Positions 18,472-26,563 of a DNA stretch of 57,017 bases are shown here, one piece after another. This DNA is from Anaerolineae bacterium (GTDB taxonomy: Bacteria; Pseudomonadota; Alphaproteobacteria; DSM-16000; Inquilinaceae). The translations under genes and the position numbers were made by a program. How positions within the stretch are numbered: the first letter of the stretch is position 1; every line of letters begins with the position of its first letter. Below the pieces are notes generated by a model. That model saw only the letters and a list, made by a program, of their open reading frames with translations, had not been told where the DNA came from and searched no databases. The DNA is taken from the NCBI GenBank assembly GCA_028285185.1, contig JANQQD010000396.1, positions 1 through 57,017 on the forward strand. Direction: 5' to 3'.

Positions 18472-19098
18472 TTGGTAGAGATCACAGTTGAGGGGGACAA
18501 GAAGGGCCAGGGAAGGCCCCGCAGTCGTCGCGATCACCTGATCGAGACCGCGTTGGACCTCTTTCATCGCAACGGCTATCACGCCACGGGCATTGAGAAG
18601 ATCCTGTCCACCGCCGGCGTCTCGAAGCCGACCCTCTACCGCCACTTCGACTCGAAGGACGAGTTGATCGTCGCCGCCCTGAAGAAGTGGGACGAGGACA
18701 GCCGTGCCTGGCTGGCGCGGGAGATGGAGACGCGCGGAACGACACCGAGGGAACAGGTTCTCGCCCTCTACGATGCCCTTGCCGACTGGTTCAACGACGT
18801 TGGCTTCCAGGGCTGCATGTTCATCAACGCGACCGTGGAATTCGCCGAACGGTCAAACCCCATCCACCAGATGGCAGCTCAGCATAAGGTGACGTTCGCC
18901 GCCTACGTCCGCGATCTGGTCGCGGCGGCCGGCGCCGACAATCCCGATGAGGTCACCGCTCAACTCATGCTGCTGATGGAAGGGGCGATCATCACGGCCC
19001 ATACGCACGGGCTGAGCGATGCGGCTCACCGCGCACGCTCCATAGCCGAAGGGATCATGGTCCGGGCGATCGACGGTGCTGACGGCGGCAGTCCCTAG
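18472..19098 (+). CDS. TetR/AcrR family transcriptional regulator
   Basis: A 208-residue regulator. The N-terminal helix-turn-helix (RDHLIETALDLFHRNGYHAT, then SKPTLYRHFDSKDELI, about residues 20-65) is typical of TetR. The C-terminal ligand-binding region (about 85-200) includes GFQGCMFINATVEF, a pattern of the TetR_C group seen in AcrR-like regulators. The start is TTG at 18472, preceded by AGGAGG 5 nt upstream; no ATG fits. The gene converges with the CaiD-like operon (30-bp gap), so it may regulate itself, that operon through its distant promoter, or something else. Confidence 0.85.
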   Translation: MVEITVEGDKKGQGRPRSRRDHLIETALDLFHRNGYHATGIEKILSTAGVSKPTLYRHFDSKDELIVAALKKWDEDSRAWLAREMETRGTTPREQVLALYDALADWFNDVGFQGCMFINATVEFAERSNPIHQMAAQHKVTFAAYVRDLVAAAGADNPDEVTAQLMLLMEGAIITAHTHGLSDAAHRARSIAEGIMVRAIDGADGGSP

Positions 19099-19127
19099 CT
19101 GACTGTTCCGTCCACGCCGACGAAGGC

Positions 19128-19913
19128 TCAGACGCCTTTCCAGACCGGCTTGCGGCCTTCGTCGAAGGCGCGGGCACCTTCCTTCTGGTCTTCGCTGGAA
19201 TAGAGGCGGTCGACCGTCGGTAGGCGCCGCTTGGTCACCAAGTCCATGGCGGCCTGGAACGGCAGGTCTTCGGTCTTGCGCGCCACCTCTTTGATTGCCG
19301 CAAACACCAGCGGCGGGCCGTCTGCCAGCAGGCCCGCGATCTCGCGCGCTCGGTCCATCAGCCGGTCGGCCGGAACGACCTCGTTGACCAGACCCCACCC
19401 ATGCGCCTCTTCCGCCTCCATCCAGCGGCCTGTCAGCAGAAGGTCCATGGCCACGTGATAGGGCATCCGGCGCGGCAGCTTGACGGTCGCCGCATCGGCC
19501 AGGGTGCCGGCGTTGATCTCCGGCAGGGCGAAGCGGACATGCTCCGCGGCGATGATCAGGTCGGCCGACAGCGCCAGCTCGAACCCGCCGCCGACAGCCA
19601 TGCCGTTCAGCGCCGCGATCACCGGCTTGTTCAGATCCGGCAGTTCCTGCAGGCCTCCGAAGCCGCCCACGCCATAGTCCACATCCGGCGCCTCACCGGC
19701 CGCCGCCGCCTTCAGGTCCCACCCGGCGGAGAAGAACTTGCCCCCGCCGCCGGTGATCACGGCGACGCGCAGCTCCGGATCATCGCGGAACTGCGCGAAC
19801 ACGTCGCCCATCTTGCGGCTGGTCGCAGCGTCGATGGCGTTCGCCTTCGGCCGGTCCAGCGTCACTTCCAGAATGCGGCCGGTGCGCACCGATCTCACCG
19901 GGTTGTCGGTCAT
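19128..19913 (-). CDS. CaiD-like enoyl-CoA hydratase (crotonobetainyl-CoA hydratase family)
   Basis: A 261-residue crotonase, the same length as E. coli CaiD. Long stretches recall CaiD: LEVTLDRPKANAIDAATS, FFSAGWDLKAAA, GEAPDVDYGVGGFGGL and the C-terminal PVWKG. The oxyanion-hole segment and catalytic loop ALNGMAVGGGFELALSADLI are intact, and FALPEINAGTLADAATVKLP covers the second acidic position. CaiD hydrates crotonobetainyl-CoA to carnitinyl-CoA, but no caiB CoA-transferase is nearby, so the substrate may be another short enoyl-CoA. Start 19913 has CAGGAG upstream, and the gene begins 4 nt after the CoA ligase ends. Third gene of a three-gene operon. Confidence 0.83.
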   Translation of the reverse strand: MTDNPVRSVRTGRILEVTLDRPKANAIDAATSRKMGDVFAQFRDDPELRVAVITGGGGKFFSAGWDLKAAAAGEAPDVDYGVGGFGGLQELPDLNKPVIAALNGMAVGGGFELALSADLIIAAEHVRFALPEINAGTLADAATVKLPRRMPYHVAMDLLLTGRWMEAEEAHGWGLVNEVVPADRLMDRAREIAGLLADGPPLVFAAIKEVARKTEDLPFQAAMDLVTKRRLPTVDRLYSSEDQKEGARAFDEGRKPVWKGV

Positions 19914-19917
19914 CCCA

Positions 19918-21990
19918 TCACTCCTGATCCACAAGCTTGAGCAGCGCATCCACTGCGACCACGCCAAGCCCGGCCGGCCGCACCATCAGCGGATTGATCT
20001 CCAGGGTTTCGAGCCTATCGGCATGGGCGGCTACGAAGTCCGCGATGGCGCCCACCGTGCGCTCGATGGCGGCGATGTCGGCCGCCGGGCGCCCGCGGAA
20101 CCCGTTCAACAGCGGCGCCAGCTTCAGCGTGGCCAGCGCGCGCCTCACCTCCCCGGCCGCCGGCGGCAGCAACAAGGTGCGCACATCGCGTAGCAGTTCC
20201 ACCATGATCCCGCCCGAACCGATCATCACGTAAGGCCCGAACTGCGGGTCGCGCTCGACGCCGATGATCAGCTCCGCAACCGCATCGTCGATCATGCGCT
20301 CCACCAGCACCCGATCGCCCATGGCAAGCAGGCGTTCGGCCGCAGCGCTGACTGCCTCGGGGCCTTCCAGCCCGAGGGCCAGCGCGCCGGCCTCCGTCTT
20401 GTGCACGAGTTCCGCCGACAGCGCCTTGACGGCAACCCGCCCGCCAAGCGTGCCGGCCGCCCGCACTGCGTCCGCCACCGTCCAAGCGACCTGGCCCTCG
20501 GGCACGGTGATGCCCGCCCGACGGAGCCGCCCTTTCGCCTCCCATTCGTCCAGCGCGCGCGCCGTGCCCGCCAGCGGCTGCACCCGCAGCAGCGGTTTGG
20601 CCGACTGGTAGTGGTGCGCCTCACCGACCTGCGCTGCCGCCTCGCAGGCGGTCAACGCCTCAGCAATCCCATGCATGGGCGCGATGCACCGCTCTACGAG
20701 CCCGCCCGTGAAATCCTCCGGCAAGCATTCGCCCAGCGTCGCCACGACCGCGGCACGGGCTCCCGTCCGCTCTACGGCAGAGGTCAGGGCATTGGCCGTC
20801 ACCTGCCAGTCATCGGTGCGGCACCGGTCGGCCCGCGGCACGTCGAGAACCAGCAGCGTGGCATCGAACCCGCCATCCAACATCGCGGAAAAGCACGCCG
20901 TCAAAGCCGGTTCCTGCCCCCAGATGAAGGTGTGGTAGTCGAGCGGATTGGACACCTCGACATAGTCGTTCAGGGTCGCCTGCACCGCGGCGCGATGCGC
21001 GGGTTCAAGCTCGGCAAAGACCAGGTGCCGGCCTTCCGCCGCATCGGCCATCAGCGAAGCCTCGCCTCCGGAACAGCTCATCGACGCAAGGCGGCGCCCC
21101 GGCAGCGGCCCGCCGATGGACAGGAACTTCAAAGTCTCCAGGAATTCCGGCACCGAGTGCATGCGGGGAATGCCAAGGCGTTCGAACAGAGCGTCGTAGA
21201 GGCTGTCCCGCCCGGTGATCGATGCGGTGTGGCTGAGCGCCAACCGCCCCGCGGCATCGCTTCGCCCCGCCTTCAGCGCGATCAGCGGTACCCGCCGCTC
21301 CAGCGCCAAGCGCGCCGCCGCTTCGAAGGCCGGGATATCCGCGATCCCCTCGATATGCAGGCCGATGGCGGTCACGCGCTCGTCGTCGAGCAGGGCCGTC
21401 AGGCAGTCGGCCACGCCGACCACCGCTTGATTGCCCAGGGTGACCATGTAGGCAAGCGACAGGGACCGCCGCTGCATGGTCATGTTCAGCCCCATATTGC
21501 CGCTCTGCGTGACGATTGCCACGCCGCGCTCGACCCGGCGGCCGCCATGCTGGTCGGGCCAGAGCGCGACGCCGTCCAGATAGTCGATGGCGCCATAGCA
21601 GTTCGGGCCGATCAGGGGCATACCCGCAGCCGCTGCAACAAGCCGCTGCTGGCGTTCGCGCCCCTCCTCGCCGACTTCAGCAAAGCCCGAGGCATAGCAC
21701 ACGGCACCTCCGGCGCCGATCGCCGCCAGGGCGCCGACGACATCGATGGTCGGCTCCGCCGGCACGGCGACGAACGCCGCGTCGGGCACGTCAGGCAGGT
21801 CACCGACACTCGGGACGCAGTGGCGGCCGGCCATTTCCGAGCGGTTCGGATTGACCGGCCAGACAGGACCGGGAAAGCCGAGCACGTCGCATTGCCGGAT
21901 CACCTCTTCGGCCTCGCGGCCGCCGACCACCGCGAGGCTGCGCGGACTGAGCAGGCGCCGAAGCGCCCGCGCGGGCGGCTCAACAAACAT
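19918..21990 (-). CDS. Acyl-CoA synthetase, ADP/NDP-forming (acetate-CoA ligase family)
   Basis: A 690-residue single-chain ligase with alpha and beta halves. The N-terminal CoA-binding domain (about 10-130), the succinyl-CoA ligase-like domains (about 140-440) with the predicted phosphohistidine H254 in ALSHTASITG, and the C-terminal ATP-grasp domain (about 475-690, VAVKALSAELVHKTEAGAL and LEINPLMV) are all visible. It should activate a carboxylate to its CoA thioester with ATP to ADP and phosphate. The downstream CaiD-like gene starts 4 nt later and the upstream acyl-CoA dehydrogenase ends 21 nt earlier, so the three enzymes should act on one acid: activation, dehydrogenation, hydration. 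Substrate unknown. Confidence 0.88.
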   Translation of the reverse strand: MFVEPPARALRRLLSPRSLAVVGGREAEEVIRQCDVLGFPGPVWPVNPNRSEMAGRHCVPSVGDLPDVPDAAFVAVPAEPTIDVVGALAAIGAGGAVCYASGFAEVGEEGRERQQRLVAAAAGMPLIGPNCYGAIDYLDGVALWPDQHGGRRVERGVAIVTQSGNMGLNMTMQRRSLSLAYMVTLGNQAVVGVADCLTALLDDERVTAIGLHIEGIADIPAFEAAARLALERRVPLIALKAGRSDAAGRLALSHTASITGRDSLYDALFERLGIPRMHSVPEFLETLKFLSIGGPLPGRRLASMSCSGGEASLMADAAEGRHLVFAELEPAHRAAVQATLNDYVEVSNPLDYHTFIWGQEPALTACFSAMLDGGFDATLLVLDVPRADRCRTDDWQVTANALTSAVERTGARAAVVATLGECLPEDFTGGLVERCIAPMHGIAEALTACEAAAQVGEAHHYQSAKPLLRVQPLAGTARALDEWEAKGRLRRAGITVPEGQVAWTVADAVRAAGTLGGRVAVKALSAELVHKTEAGALALGLEGPEAVSAAAERLLAMGDRVLVERMIDDAVAELIIGVERDPQFGPYVMIGSGGIMVELLRDVRTLLLPPAAGEVRRALATLKLAPLLNGFRGRPAADIAAIERTVGAIADFVAAHADRLETLEINPLMVRPAGLGVVAVDALLKLVDQE

Positions 21991-22011
21991 GGTGCCCCTC
22001 CCGCCCGGCCG

Positions 22012-23172
22012 TCAGCCTTCCAGCGGGCGCAGCATGGATCGGGAGATGATCAGCCGCTGGATCTCGCTGGTGCCTTCCCAGATCCGTTCGATCCGGGCGT
22101 CGCGCCAGATGCGCTCCAGCGGCAGGTCCGACATCAGGCCCATGCCGCCATGGATCTGCAGCGCTTCATCGGCGATGAACGCCAGCGCCTCGCTCGCTGC
22201 CAGCTTGGCGATCGCCGCATCGGCGTCGCTCATGGCGCCCTGATCGTGCTTCCACGCCGCTTCATAGGTCAGCAGCTCCGCCGCCTTCCGGCGCAGTTCC
22301 ATATCGGCCAGCTTGAAGCCCACGCCCTGGAACTTGCCGATGGTCTGGCCGAACTGCTTGCGCGTCGCGGCATAGTCGGCCGCCAGCTCCAGCGCCCGGT
22401 CGCAGCGGCCGAGGCAGATGGCGGCGACCTGCAGACGCGTGGCGCCCAGCCACTCGTTCGCAACCTCGAACCCCTGATCGACCTCGCCCAGCACCTGGGT
22501 TGCCGGCACGCGACAGTCGTCGAAGTCCAGGATGAAGTTGTGATAGCCGCGATGCGAGACGTTGTCGTAGCCCGGCCGCAGGGTGAAGCCCGGCGTGTCC
22601 ATATCCACCAGGAACGTGGTGATCCGCTTGCGGGGCCCCCGTGCGCTCTCATCCACGCCCGTGGCGGCGAACAGGATCACGAAGTCGGCGAGATCGGCAT
22701 GGCTGATGAAATGCTTGGTACCGTTGATGACGAAGTCGGATCCGTCGCGGTCGGCGCGGCACGCCATGGCGCGCACATCGGACCCAGCTCCCGGCTCCGT
22801 CATCGCCAGGCAGTCCACCTTCTCCCCGCGGATGCAGGGCAGCAGGTATCGCTCGCGCTGGTCGCCGACGCAGGCCATCAGGACGTTGCTCGGCCGCGCG
22901 ACGATGTACTGCAGCGCCATGCTGGCCCGGCCCAGTTCGCGGTCAAGCATGCACATGCTGAGCGTGTCGAGCCCGCCGCCCCCCAGCTCCGCCGGCATAT
23001 TGGCGGCATAGAGGCCAAGCTGGATGGACCGCTGGCGGATCCGCTCGACCAGCTCGGGCGCCACCCGGCCCGTGCCTTCGACTGACGGTTCATGAGGATA
23101 GAGCTCCTCCTCCACGAACCGCCGCGCCATGTCGACCAGAAGCCGCTGCTCCTCGGAAACACTGAAATCCAT
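22012..23172 (-). CDS. Acyl-CoA dehydrogenase (MCAD/SCAD-type catalytic base)
   Basis: A 386-residue FAD enzyme. Typical motifs: LAMTEPGAGSDVRAM (FAD/substrate), FGQTIGKFQGVGFKLADME, ALQIHGGMGLMSDLPLERIWRDARI, and the C-terminal catalytic Glu in IWEGTSEIQRLIISR. The helix-G position carries Thr (GATRLQ), as in MCAD. Start 23172 (MDFSVSEEQ) matches the family N-terminus; a longer frame upstream adds about 58 residues with no family resemblance. It heads the operon with the ADP-forming CoA ligase and CaiD-like hydratase and supplies the 2,3-dehydrogenation step. Confidence 0.9.
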   Translation of the reverse strand: MDFSVSEEQRLLVDMARRFVEEELYPHEPSVEGTGRVAPELVERIRQRSIQLGLYAANMPAELGGGGLDTLSMCMLDRELGRASMALQYIVARPSNVLMACVGDQRERYLLPCIRGEKVDCLAMTEPGAGSDVRAMACRADRDGSDFVINGTKHFISHADLADFVILFAATGVDESARGPRKRITTFLVDMDTPGFTLRPGYDNVSHRGYHNFILDFDDCRVPATQVLGEVDQGFEVANEWLGATRLQVAAICLGRCDRALELAADYAATRKQFGQTIGKFQGVGFKLADMELRRKAAELLTYEAAWKHDQGAMSDADAAIAKLAASEALAFIADEALQIHGGMGLMSDLPLERIWRDARIERIWEGTSEIQRLIISRSMLRPLEG

Positions 23173-23509
23173 CGCCCCAGCCTGCCCTCGCTTACATCGC
23201 AGCCCGCCGCATCCGGCCCGGCGCGCATCATCCGCAATCATATCGACGCCGTCGCCGGCAAACTGGCTGAAGCGCGACATGATCCTGCCGCCTGTGCCGG
23301 TTGACTGGAAGGCTGCAAGGTACGCGCGCCGTCGGCCCGTCGCCACCGGTCACGGACCACGCAGATCGCACATCGAGCGTCAAACGCGGGCCCGAAGCTC
23401 CCGAGACGATGCCGCGATAGGCAAGCGGGCCCAAGCCCTTCCGCGACACGCGCAGCCATGCGATAGAGCGGTGCGGAAAGCCCATGTCCGGGCCGAAAGG
23501 TGCGAACCC
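23173..23509. other. Gene-free spacer between divergent genes (337 bp)
   Basis: This stretch separates the acyl-CoA dehydrogenase start (minus) from the DUF1801 gene (plus). It should hold promoters for both directions, but I see no clear -35/-10 pair, hairpin terminator or convincing small gene. Open frames through it lack ribosome binding sites and family resemblance. Confidence 0.5.
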
Positions 23510-23980
23510 ATGGCCGGAAAGACCTCAAAGACCTCGGGGAAAGGCGCGAACGCGGCCGACGCCAGTGGGTCGACGGCAGAGCCTGTCCTCCTTTCCGGCG
23601 GAAATCCGCAAATCGCGAAGGGCTATGGAGACGCCCCGGTGCAGGCGTACATAGCGGCGATGCCAGGCTGGAAACACGACATCGGACGCCGCCTGGATCA
23701 GCTCATCGATCAGACGGTCTCCGATGTGCAGAAGGCCGTCAAATGGAACTCGCCGCTCTATGGCGTCAAAGACCAGGGCTGGTTCCTCAGCTATCACTGC
23801 TTCACCAAATACGTGAAGGTCACCTTCTTCCGCGGCGCGTCGCTGCATCCCGTGCCGCCCGGCGCGTCCAAGCACAAGGACGTACGCTACCTCGACATCC
23901 GCGAGACCCCGCCGCTCAACGAGGCCCAGTTCCTTGACTGGGTAAAGCAGGCCAGCCAGTTGCCCGGCGAGAAGCTGTGA
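23510..23980 (+). CDS. DUF1801 (YdhG/YjbR-like) domain protein
   Basis: A 156-residue cytoplasmic protein. After a low-complexity Lys/Ser/Ala-rich head (1-25), the DUF1801 fold is recognisable: VQAYIAAMPGWKHDIGRRLDQLI, VQKAVKWNSPLYGVKDQGWFLSYHCFTKYVKVTFFRG, and DIRETPPLNEAQFLDWVKQA. Family members are small single-domain proteins of unknown biochemical role related to the YdhG/YjbR fold. The ATG at 23510 follows GAAAGGTG with 7-nt spacing. The upstream part of the same frame (from 23129) is Arg/Pro-rich noise. It ends about 130 nt before the promoter of the MFS leader. Confidence 0.85.
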   Translation: MAGKTSKTSGKGANAADASGSTAEPVLLSGGNPQIAKGYGDAPVQAYIAAMPGWKHDIGRRLDQLIDQTVSDVQKAVKWNSPLYGVKDQGWFLSYHCFTKYVKVTFFRGASLHPVPPGASKHKDVRYLDIRETPPLNEAQFLDWVKQASQLPGEKL

Positions 23981-24108
23981 CTGCATTCGACCTGTCCTGC
24001 CCGCTTCGCCGACTGTCCCAGCCATTCGCCGAGCTATCGCTTCCGGCAGCAATCTGATGGGTTGGCTCCCGAAGGTGAGCGACGCGCCGCAGACTGCGGC
24101 ACCGGACA

Positions 24109-24137
24109 TTGCCCAGGCGGGTGACGCTGTCTAAAAT
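24109..24137 (+). promoter_or_regulatory. Sigma70-type promoter of the MFS leader/transporter unit
   Basis: TTGCCC (24109-24114) and TAAAAT (24132-24137) are separated by exactly 17 bp. Transcription would begin near 24144, just ahead of the TGAGGAG ribosome binding site of the 16-codon leader ORF at 24158. Confidence 0.65.
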
Positions 24138-24157
24138 CGCGCCTGAGGAGAAACGAA

Positions 24158-24208
24158 ATGAACCCGAATTCCGTCGTCGTCGTTAGCCGAAGGTGCATGG
24201 TCCGGTAG
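24158..24208 (+). CDS. 16-residue leader peptide with four consecutive Val codons
   Basis: The peptide is MNPNSVVVVSRRCMVR and ends at TAG (24206-24208). TGAGGAG (24144-24150) stands 7 nt before its ATG, one of the best ribosome binding sites in the window. A promoter lies just upstream and a perfect intrinsic terminator 25 nt downstream, followed by the MFS gene. This promoter, short ORF, terminator, gene order is that of ribosome-mediated attenuation. Codons 6-9 are GTC GTC GTC GTT, as in valine-sensing ilv leaders; the later Arg pair and MVR end could alternatively provide drug-dependent stalling. The role is inferred; existence of the ORF as a translated unit is well supported by its signals. 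Confidence 0.65.
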   Translation: MNPNSVVVVSRRCMVR

Positions 24209-24236
24209 CGGAAGCCATATCCGTTCTCCATGCGCC
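24192..24236 (+). promoter_or_regulatory. Candidate antiterminator hairpin of the attenuator
   Basis: GGTGCATGG (24192-24200, inside the leader ORF codons 12-15) can pair over nine positions, one of them G-U, with CCATGCGCC (24228-24236). The second arm overlaps the first four bases of the terminator stem, so the two structures exclude each other. A ribosome stalled at the Val codons would leave the first arm free; one reaching the stop codon would cover it. Confidence 0.5.
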
Positions 24237-24265
24237 CCCGACCGAGTTCGGGGGCGTTTTTGTTT
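24233..24265 (+). terminator. Intrinsic terminator/attenuator in front of the MFS gene
   Basis: CGCCCCCGA (24233-24241) and TCGGGGGCG (24248-24256) form a perfect 9-bp stem with a 6-nt loop, followed at once by TTTTTGTTT. It lies 22 nt before the MFS start codon, in the same direction as that gene, so if always active it would silence the gene; a regulated terminator is the simplest reading. Confidence 0.85.
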
Positions 24266-24287
24266 CGGAAGACGAAGCCCTGCCAAG

Positions 24288-25493
24288 ATGCCCAAAGCCA
24301 GTTCGCCGCCACACCTGGTCACTCTCATTCTGCTCACGGCCTTCTCGGTGCTGTCGCTCAACATGTTCGTGCCGTCCCTGGCCAACATCGCCCGCGACCT
24401 CAACGCCGACTACGCCCTGGTCAGCCTGGCGGTCGCCGGCTACTTGGCCGCAACGGCCATCATCCAGTTGATCCTCGGGCCCCTCTCGGACCGGTTCGGG
24501 CGGCGTCCGATCCTGTTGGCGGCACTGGCGCTGTTCATGGCCGCCTCGTTGGTTTGTGCGTTGGCCGAGAACGTGTGGACCTTCCTCGCCTTCAGAATGC
24601 TTCAGGGCGGAATCATTGCGGGCTATGTGTTGTCGCTTGCCATCGTCCGGGACACGACACCCGAACAAAAGGCGGCGGGCCTCATCGCCCATATCAGCAT
24701 GGGCATGGCGCTGGCGCCGATGCTGGGGCCCATGCTTGGCGGTGTTCTCGACACCGCGTTCGGCTGGCGGTCCAGTTTCTACTTCTATGCCCTATCCGGG
24801 CTTGGCCTGCTGATCCTGTGTTGGGTCGATCTTGGCGAAACGCGGCCACAGCGGTCCGACGCCGCCATCTCCGACCCCGGAACGCTGATGACGCTGGTTC
24901 GGGCGCCGGAGTTCTGGGCCTATGCCCTCTGCACTGCCTTCTCGACCGGCGCTTTCTACATCTTCCTGGCTGGCGCCCCACTTGTCGCCGAAGCAAAGTT
25001 CGGTCTGACGACGGCTGAGCTCGGCGTCTTCATCGGCAGCATCACGGCCGGGTTCATGACTGGCGCCTTCATCGCCAGCCGTCTTGCGCCGAGGGTAAGC
25101 CTGACAACCATGATGATGGCGGGTCGGCTTGTCGCCTGCGGGGGGCTCTCGGCCGGGCTGATCGTGCTGGCCGGCGGTTGGCTGTCGCCGGCGACGTTCT
25201 TCAGCAGCACGATCTTTGTCGGTCTCGGGAACGGCATCACCATGCCGAGCAGCAAAGCGGGCGCGATGTCGGTCAGGCCGGGCCTGGCCGGAAGCGCTGC
25301 CGGTCTGATCGGCGCCTTGACCGTTGCCGCAGGCGCCATCCTGACGACCGTGACCGGCCTGTTGCTCACGCGAGCCAACGCCCCGGAGATGCTCCTGTCG
25401 CTCATGCTTGCGGCGTCGTTCGCCGGCCTGATGACTGTGCTCTGGGTCAATGTACTCGAGAAGCGAAAGACCGCTCCGTCAGCCCAGACATGA
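24288..25493 (+). CDS. MFS transporter, Bcr/CflA drug-efflux subfamily
   Basis: A 401-residue, 12-span inner-membrane carrier. Motif A between spans 2 and 3 is GPLSDRFGRRPILL (about residues 64-77), and the SDRFGRRP plus RMLQGGIIAGYVLSLAIVRD segment at the start of span 4 region are typical of the Bcr/CflA drug/H+ antiporter branch (bicyclomycin, chloramphenicol and similar substrates). Only a weak RBS is visible before the ATG. Its transcript first passes a 16-codon leader ORF and an intrinsic terminator, so expression is probably controlled by attenuation. The natural substrate is unknown; amino-acid or metabolite export is also possible in this family. Confidence 0.88.
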   Translation: MPKASSPPHLVTLILLTAFSVLSLNMFVPSLANIARDLNADYALVSLAVAGYLAATAIIQLILGPLSDRFGRRPILLAALALFMAASLVCALAENVWTFLAFRMLQGGIIAGYVLSLAIVRDTTPEQKAAGLIAHISMGMALAPMLGPMLGGVLDTAFGWRSSFYFYALSGLGLLILCWVDLGETRPQRSDAAISDPGTLMTLVRAPEFWAYALCTAFSTGAFYIFLAGAPLVAEAKFGLTTAELGVFIGSITAGFMTGAFIASRLAPRVSLTTMMMAGRLVACGGLSAGLIVLAGGWLSPATFFSSTIFVGLGNGITMPSSKAGAMSVRPGLAGSAAGLIGALTVAAGAILTTVTGLLLTRANAPEMLLSLMLAASFAGLMTVLWVNVLEKRKTAPSAQT

Positions 25494-25728
25494 GACGCAC
25501 AATCAGCAGGTTAAGGTAGCGGCGAAGCCGATGGCTCCCGCCCGATCTTCCCGGGCAGACGGTTGCAGTGTCCGATGTCAACGGCCCGCAACCGCACTCG
25601 CCTATTCTGGCATGGCACGATATCCGTACGGTGGATCCGGGGCGCGCCTTCGTCCGCGGTCATGACGTGGGTGACGCAACGGCTCAAAATCGCATTGCCG
25701 TACAATTTGCCGCTTCATCGGAGATGCA

Positions 25729-26262
25729 ATGACAGGCACGTCTGAGCGACCGGAATTGAAGACAGAGAGACTGCTGCTGCGCCAATGGCGCGCGAGCGAT
25801 TTCGAGGTCTATCAGCGCTACTACAGCGACATCCGAACGGCGCGCTTTGTTGGCGGTGTGCTGTCACCGGATCGGGCATGGCGGCACATGGCCGCTGTGG
25901 TCGGTCATTGGGCGCTGATGGGATTCGGCTACTGGGCCGTAGAGGCGCTTGAGACCGGCACGTTCGTCGGATGTGTCGGCCTTTGGAAATCCCATGGGTG
26001 GCCGGAACTTGAGCTCGGATACTGGTTGACCGAAGCGACCGCCGGCAAAGGGTACGCCACCGAGGCCGGGCAAGCGTCCCTGGACTATGCCTATGGCGTG
26101 CTCGGCGTCGACACCCTTGTCAGCTACATCGCCCCCTCCAACGCGCGCTCAAAGAAGGTGGCCATGCGTCTAGGTGCCACGCTGGAGACGGAGATCGACC
26201 TCTTGGATTGCGGCCGCCACTGCGTGTACCGTTATGATAAATTTAAGGCTTATAACCGATAG
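25729..26262 (+). CDS. GNAT family N-acetyltransferase (RimJ/RimL-like)
   Basis: A 177-residue Acetyltransf_3-type enzyme. Family features are LKTERLLLRQWRASDFEVY at the N-terminus (about 10-28), the GYWAVE beta strand, ELGYWLTEATAGKGYATEAGQA (acetyl-CoA pyrophosphate loop, about 101-122) and SYIAPSNARSKKVAMRLGA (about 130-148). It should transfer acetyl from acetyl-CoA to an amine, either a protein N-terminus or a small molecule. GGAGATGCA directly precedes the ATG. It stands 235 bp after the MFS gene; that gap holds no gene I can support. Confidence 0.87.
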   Translation: MTGTSERPELKTERLLLRQWRASDFEVYQRYYSDIRTARFVGGVLSPDRAWRHMAAVVGHWALMGFGYWAVEALETGTFVGCVGLWKSHGWPELELGYWLTEATAGKGYATEAGQASLDYAYGVLGVDTLVSYIAPSNARSKKVAMRLGATLETEIDLLDCGRHCVYRYDKFKAYNR

Positions 26263-26563
26263 CTGACGGCAGCGGTGACGGGGACAGCTGCCGGGAAGTG
26301 GCTTTGAAGGCGGTCGGATCGATTGGCGATCCTGCGGATGTCCTTGAGCCGCCCCAACATCCTCTAGAGCGCGGTTCGTCCGCGGTAGAGCATTGGGCTG
26401 AAACAGCTCTTCCGCCTGCGCATGGATCTCTGCGGAACCGAGGGGCGCAGGTGAAGGCGCCTCAGCATTGAGAGCGGGACCGCGAATGCGCTGAAGATCG
26501 GTGCCGCGTCCATAAGGGGATTTTTCACCGCTGGATGGATTTGACGTTGCCGTGAGGCGGATA
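26263..26563. other. Gene-free spacer before the autotransporter-like gene (301 bp)
   Basis: No supportable ORF. A partial palindrome (CTCTAGAGCGCGG against CCGCGGTAGAG, near 26362-26388) is present but has no T-run. Promoter elements for the downstream gene are not obvious. Confidence 0.4.

Noticed and set aside
20401-23085. 894-residue open frame on the plus strand
   Set aside because: Antisense to the CoA ligase and acyl-CoA dehydrogenase genes, with no family resemblance and no RBS.
19128-23172. Assignment of this operon to carnitine metabolism
   Set aside because: CaiD similarity is strong, but the CoA-transferase, the AMP-forming ligase and the transporter of cai operons are absent.
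25511-25705. 64-residue minus-strand frame between the MFS and GNAT genes
   Set aside because: No RBS, no recognisable features; not enough to call a gene.
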